NCBI RefSeq assembly: GCF_000145235.1
Contig: NC_014391.1
Coordinates: 2,294,001 to 2,358,000 of the forward strand
Reading direction: 5' to 3'
Source: Micromonospora aurantiaca ATCC 27029
GTDB taxonomy: Bacteria > Actinomycetota > Actinomycetes > Mycobacteriales > Micromonosporaceae
Length of the DNA: 64,000 bases
The position numbers and the translations under genes were made by a program. The notes beneath the pieces are model-generated. The model made no database searches. It saw nothing but the letters and a program-made list of their open reading frames with translations, and had not been told where the DNA came from. Positions within the stretch are counted from its first letter, which is position 1, and each line of letters starts with the position of its first letter. Of this stretch, positions 60,899 through 64,000 are shown in pieces.

Positions 60899-61315
60899 TC
60901 ACCAGCGCGTCGTCTCGTTCCTGTGCCCGAGTGCGGCCCACACCTCGGAGATCGTCTGGTAGTGGGCCCCCGCGGGCAGGGTCTCCAGGGCGGCGACGAT
61001 GTCCGTCGGCGCCTCGTTCTCCCGCGCGTTTGCCAGCAGCGCCTCCCGGTCACCGGGCAGGGCGGTCATGGTGATGAACCGTCCCAGCCGGCTGCGCGCC
61101 TCGACGTCCTCGGAGCTCATGCCCTGCGGCGTGCCGCTGCGCAGCTCCCCGGCGGGCGCCGTGGTGGCCTCCGGCTGGTCCTCGCCGGCCGGCTCGGGGA
61201 TCCGGAACTCCTCGGCCCGCGAACCGCCGGTCCCGGTGCTCTGGACGAGACCGCTGACCTCGCTGCTCATCTGGTCGTCGACCCTGGGCGAGTGCTTGCT
61301 GCTGCCACGTTCCAT
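60899..61315 (-). CDS. DUF2795 domain-containing protein
   Basis: 138 residues. A disordered N-terminal half precedes the DUF2795 domain (LETLPAGAHYQTISEVWAALGHR). DUF2795 proteins are small, often found beside stress genes; function unknown. ATG 61315. A stress-type promoter with a weaker -10 (GGGCAT) lies upstream at 61326-61350. First gene of the unit with the SRPBCC protein. Confidence 0.8.
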   Translation of the reverse strand: MERGSSKHSPRVDDQMSSEVSGLVQSTGTGGSRAEEFRIPEPAGEDQPEATTAPAGELRSGTPQGMSSEDVEARSRLGRFITMTALPGDREALLANARENEAPTDIVAALETLPAGAHYQTISEVWAALGHRNETTRW

Positions 61316-61325
61316 GCCTTGGGAG

Positions 61326-61350
61326 ATGCCCCGGGGGATCGCCGGTAAAC
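61326..61350 (-). promoter_or_regulatory. Probable SigB/SigF-type promoter of the DUF2795 gene
   Basis: On the reverse strand GTTT (61350-61347), 15 bases, GGGCAT (61331-61326). The C at the fourth position of the -10 deviates from GGGTAY. Confidence 0.45.
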
Positions 61351-61372
61351 CGGCGCGGGCCGGGAGAGCCGG

Positions 61373-62395
61373 TCATCCGGGCGGCAACCGGTCGGCCGTC
61401 TTCTCCCCGTCCGCCTTCTCGTCGTCGGCCGGGGAGCGCGGCGGCAGCACCGGGTCGTCCGGCTCCTCGACCCCCGCCTGCATCGCCCGCCCGCGTTGCA
61501 GCTCGGCGTTCACCTGCACGCCGAGCATCAGCGCGCAGTTGGACAGGTAGAGCCACACCAGGAACGCGATGACCGCGCCGAGACTGCCGTACGTGACGTC
61601 GTACGAGCCGAAGTTCGCCACGTACAGGCCGAAGCCGAAGGAGGCGAGCACCCAGGCCGCGAGCGCCAGCGCGCCGCCCGGGGTGAGCCAGCGGAACCGC
61701 GGCTGGCGGACGTTCGGCGCGATCCAGAACAGCAGCGACAGCAGCGTCATCGCGACCACGGCGAGCAGCGGCCACTTCGCCACCGACCATGTCGTGCGGG
61801 CCACCGCCCCGGCGTGCAGCAGGTCACCCACCGCGTCGGTGACCGGGCCGCTGACGATCAGCCCGGTGGCCACCACCGCCAGCAGCACGATCGTCACCGC
61901 GGCCATGCCGATCTGCAACGGGCGCAGCCGGTAGAACGGCCGTCCCTCCCGTACCCCGTAGATCGCGTTGGAGGCGCGGGTGAACGCGCCGATGAACCCG
62001 GACGCGGACCAGAGGGCGCCGAGCAGACCGAAGCTGAGCAGCACCTTCGCCGAGCCCTGCTGCTCGACCACGTTGCGCACCACGCCCACGAACGCGTCGT
62101 TGCCGACCACCGAGCCGGCGCCGATCTCCCGGGCCAGGTCGATCACGGTGTCGACGGTGCGCGGGCCGTCGGAGACCAGGCCGACCAGCGCGACCACCAC
62201 GATCGTGGACGGGAACAGGGCCAGCACGCCGTAGTAGGTGAGCGCCGCGGCCCAGTCCGCGCAGTTGTCGGTGACGAAGCCCTTGCCGCTGCGTACCAGC
62301 ACACCGCGCCAGGTGCGCCAGTTGAGCTGGCGGATCCGGCGGGGGAGACGGGACCGCGTCCGGCCGTCGACCGTCTGTGGTGTCGTCACGGTCAT
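61373..62395 (-). CDS. YihY/BrkB family membrane protein
   Basis: 340 residues with six to seven hydrophobic segments and the YihY signatures AALTYYGVLALFPSTIVVVAL, GFIGAFTRASNAIYGVREGRPF and GSLGAVIAFLVWLYLSNCALMLGVQVNAELQR. Function is unsettled; a transporter-like role has been proposed. The C-terminus is charged and disordered. ATG 62395 follows GGAGGCG. Divergent from chaB, from which it is separated by back-to-back stress promoters. The frame continuing upstream to 62818 is a shadow. Confidence 0.88.
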   Translation of the reverse strand: MTVTTPQTVDGRTRSRLPRRIRQLNWRTWRGVLVRSGKGFVTDNCADWAAALTYYGVLALFPSTIVVVALVGLVSDGPRTVDTVIDLAREIGAGSVVGNDAFVGVVRNVVEQQGSAKVLLSFGLLGALWSASGFIGAFTRASNAIYGVREGRPFYRLRPLQIGMAAVTIVLLAVVATGLIVSGPVTDAVGDLLHAGAVARTTWSVAKWPLLAVVAMTLLSLLFWIAPNVRQPRFRWLTPGGALALAAWVLASFGFGLYVANFGSYDVTYGSLGAVIAFLVWLYLSNCALMLGVQVNAELQRGRAMQAGVEEPDDPVLPPRSPADDEKADGEKTADRLPPG

Positions 62396-62436
62396 GTCCG
62401 CCTCCTCCAGGCCCCGCCACCGGGCGTGGCCGGGCG

Positions 62437-62496
62437 GTACCCCCGGGGGGAAATCGACAAACCGGGTGCCGGTTTGCCCGCCGGGCGGGAGGGAAC
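62437..62496. promoter_or_regulatory. Back-to-back SigB/SigF-type promoters sharing a palindromic -35 region
   Basis: Reverse (to the BrkB gene): GTTT (62462-62459), 16 bases, GGGTAC (62442-62437). Forward (to chaB): GTTT (62472-62475), 15 bases, GGGAAC (62491-62496). The two -35 elements are the arms of the palindrome CAAACCGG-GTG-CCGGTTTG (62458-62476). Confidence 0.65.
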
Positions 62497-62536
62497 CACA
62501 CCAGACACCCGATCGAGACTCCAGAAGGAGGACGAG

Positions 62537-62941
62537 ATGCCCGGGCGCGAGGTACTGCCCAGCACGCTGCGGCGCTCCCCGGCGAAGGCGCAGCGGACCT
62601 GGGAGAAGACACACGACTCGGCGGTCGAGACGTACGGCGAGGGGGAGCGGGCGCACCGCACCGCCTTCGCCGCGGTCAAGCACGAGTTCGAGAAGGTGGG
62701 CGACCACTGGGAGCCCAAGGGCCGCAAGGGGCCCAGCGACAAGCAGGCCGAAGGCGGCGGCCCGGCCCGGCGCGCGCCGACGGCCGGCGGGGTGGACGCC
62801 AACGCCACCAAGGACCACCTCATGGAGGTGGCGAAGAAACTGGACGTGCGTGGCCGGTCCCGGATGACCAAGCCGGAACTGGTCACGGCGATCGAGAAGG
62901 CCAACAACAACGCGACCCGCAAGGCCCGCGGGGGTCGCTGA
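62537..62941 (+). CDS. chaB: ChaB family protein with C-terminal Rho-N/SAP-like domain
   Basis: 134 residues. ChaB domain at about 1-60 (REVLPSTLRRSPAKAQRTWEKTHDSAVETYGEGERAHRTAFAAVKHEFEKVGDHW), a Lys/Gly/Ala linker, then a helical segment (KDHLMEVAKKLDVRGRSRMTKPELVTAIEKA) like the nucleic-acid-binding SAP/Rho-N fold. In E. coli ChaB is linked to the ChaA cation antiporter; here no such neighbour exists. ATG 62537 follows AAGGAGG. It is under a stress-type promoter. Confidence 0.85.
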   Translation: MPGREVLPSTLRRSPAKAQRTWEKTHDSAVETYGEGERAHRTAFAAVKHEFEKVGDHWEPKGRKGPSDKQAEGGGPARRAPTAGGVDANATKDHLMEVAKKLDVRGRSRMTKPELVTAIEKANNNATRKARGGR

Positions 62942-62958
62942 CCCCTGGGGGTACGCGT

Positions 62959-62989
62959 CGAGCCCGGGACCGAGGCGGTCCCGGGCTCG
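62959..62989. terminator. Bidirectional terminator
   Basis: CGAGCCCGGGACC (62959-62971) pairs over 13 bp with its complement (62977-62989), loop GAGGC, between chaB and the converging aldehyde dehydrogenase. Confidence 0.82.
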
Positions 62990-63001
62990 CTCTGTGCCGT
63001 C

Positions 63002-64000
63002 TCACCAGTGGCCGCCGCCCGGCGCCTCCAGGTGCACCGCCTTGACGGTGCTGAACTCGTCCAGCAGCTCCGGGCCGTACCCGAAGCCCTGGCCACTGCC
63101 CCGGCGCGGCTGGGCCGCGCCACCCGGCGCCCCGCCGAACACCGAATTGATCTTCACGGTGCCGACCGGCAGTTCCCGCCAGGCGCGCTGGGCGTGGCTC
63201 ATCGAGCCGGTCAGCACTGTGGCGGCCAGCCCGTACGGGGAGTCGGCCGCGCACCGCAGCCCCTCGCTGAACGAGTCGACCACCACCACCGGGGCTACCG
63301 GCCCGAACGTCTCCTCCCGGACCAGCGCCATGTCGTGGCGGCAGCCCTCGACCACGGTGGCCGGGTAGAACGCGCCCGGTCCGTCCGGCAGCACGCCGCC
63401 GGCGCGTACCCGGGCACCGTCGGCGAGCGCGGCGGTCACCTGCCCGTGCACGTGGTCCCGGTGCCGCCGGTCCACGAGCGGCGCGAGCTGTGTGCCCGGG
63501 TCACGGCCGGGGCCCACTGTGAGCGCCTCGGCGCGCGCCACGAGCGCGTCCAGGAAGCCCTCGGCGACGTCGCGGTGCACGTAGATCCGCTCCACCGCCA
63601 CGCAGATCTGACCGGCGTTGGCGAAGCAGCCGAGCGCCGCCTGTTCGGCCGCCCAAATCGGGTCGACGTCCGCGTCCACCACGAGCGGATCGCTGCCGCC
63701 GTTCTCCAGCAGCACCTTCGCCCCGGTACGCGCGCCCGCGGCGGCGATCACCCGGCCGGTCGCAGTGGAACCGACGTGCGCGATGACGTCCAGCTCCTGC
63801 CCGGCCAGCGCGGCACCCACCTCGCCGCCGCCGGTGATCAGCGACAGCACCCCGGCCGGCAACGCCGAGTCCAGCGCGCGGGCGAGCAGCCAGCCGGTGG
63901 CAGGGGTCCGCTCGCTCGGCTTGTAGACCACCACGTTGCCGGTGACCAGCGCCGCGCCGAGCAGGCCGCAGGACACCGCCACCGGGTCGTTCCACGGGGT
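63002..64000 (-). CDS. Aldehyde dehydrogenase family protein, partial (N-terminus beyond window)
   Basis: About 333 C-terminal residues. At the edge TPWNDPVAVSCGLLGAAL is the family NPWN-type segment; then YKPSERTP, the catalytic Glu in LLENGGSDPLVV and the nucleophile Cys in NAGQICVAVERIY. NAD(P)-dependent oxidation of an unknown aldehyde. The C-terminus lacks the usual Pro-x-Gly-Gly-x-K pattern in part (GGAPGGAAQPRRGSGQGFGYG), so the substrate pocket may differ from gabD at 29164. The start lies past base 64000. Confidence 0.9.
   Translation of the reverse strand, partial: TPWNDPVAVSCGLLGAALVTGNVVVYKPSERTPATGWLLARALDSALPAGVLSLITGGGEVGAALAGQELDVIAHVGSTATGRVIAAAGARTGAKVLLENGGSDPLVVDADVDPIWAAEQAALGCFANAGQICVAVERIYVHRDVAEGFLDALVARAEALTVGPGRDPGTQLAPLVDRRHRDHVHGQVTAALADGARVRAGGVLPDGPGAFYPATVVEGCRHDMALVREETFGPVAPVVVVDSFSEGLRCAADSPYGLAATVLTGSMSHAQRAWRELPVGTVKINSVFGGAPGGAAQPRRGSGQGFGYGPELLDEFSTVKAVHLEAPGGGHW

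Overview
The window is GC-rich actinobacterial chromosome (strong GC bias at third codon positions, mycothiol-era families, PAC2, DUF6401, class F sortase, iron boxes of the DtxR/IdeR type). The gene set looks like Micromonosporaceae, most likely Micromonospora; that placement is inference from family content, not from a marker gene. No rRNA, tRNA, CRISPR array, phage module or insertion sequence was seen. About 66 protein genes are supported, including two small ones (26271-26417 and 46510-46635), and both window ends cut through a gene.

Layout. 1-3.3 kb: succinate dehydrogenase sdhCA (reverse, sdhA cut by the edge) divergent from a LysR regulator. 3.5-9.4 kb: HrpA helicase, a cytidine deaminase, and a MerR-YciI pair. 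9.5-14.9 kb: an iron-box-controlled ferric-siderophore ABC transporter (two permeases, ATPase, lipoprotein) convergent with an NRAMP Mn transporter. 15-23 kb: an LPITG surface protein, a Ski2-like helicase, TrmB, a class F sortase with a partner secreted protein, and a MhuD-type heme-degrading enzyme. 23-36 kb: exonuclease III, PAC2 protein, lysozyme-like secreted protein, EcsC protein, SGNH lipoprotein, succinate-semialdehyde dehydrogenase, LLM oxidoreductase, Na+/H+ antiporter coupled to a UBP zinc finger, MFS efflux. 36-43 kb: SMR pump, a GH9 cellulase under a CebR-type operator, PP2C phosphatase, HrpB helicase, and a SigB/SigF-class sigma factor. 44-55 kb: PLD-like protein, pirin/MarR unit, DUF1684 protein, GH15 glucanase, a phosphoesterase, an FAD oxidoreductase and a second antiporter. 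55-63 kb: a PAS-GAF-SpoIIE-ATPase regulator followed by a cluster of stress proteins (mechanosensitive-type channel, SRPBCC, DUF2795, BrkB/YihY, ChaB).

How it fits together. The sigma factor (42.9-43.8 kb), the SpoIIE phosphatase/anti-sigma-like kinase (55.4-57.5 kb) and at least five promoters of GNNT-N15/16-GGGTAY form (26.2, 57.7, 60.3, 62.44 and 62.47 kb, with a weaker one at 61.3 kb) outline a general stress regulon inside the window. Many other genes have TAnnnT placed 6-7 bases before the start codon, so leaderless transcription appears common here, and it helped decide several starts.

The most unusual structure is a set of four dispersed palindromic elements in two size classes (69 bp: 3374-3442 and 10613-10681; 57 bp: 22723-22779 and 51430-51486). 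All have CGATC...GATCG ends, equal length within a class, conserved arms, divergent centres, a C-rich tract on the left and a G-rich tract on the right. Three occupy intergenic gaps; one of those three supplies the stop codon of the GH15 gene, and the fourth lies in frame within the 5' end of an iron permease gene.
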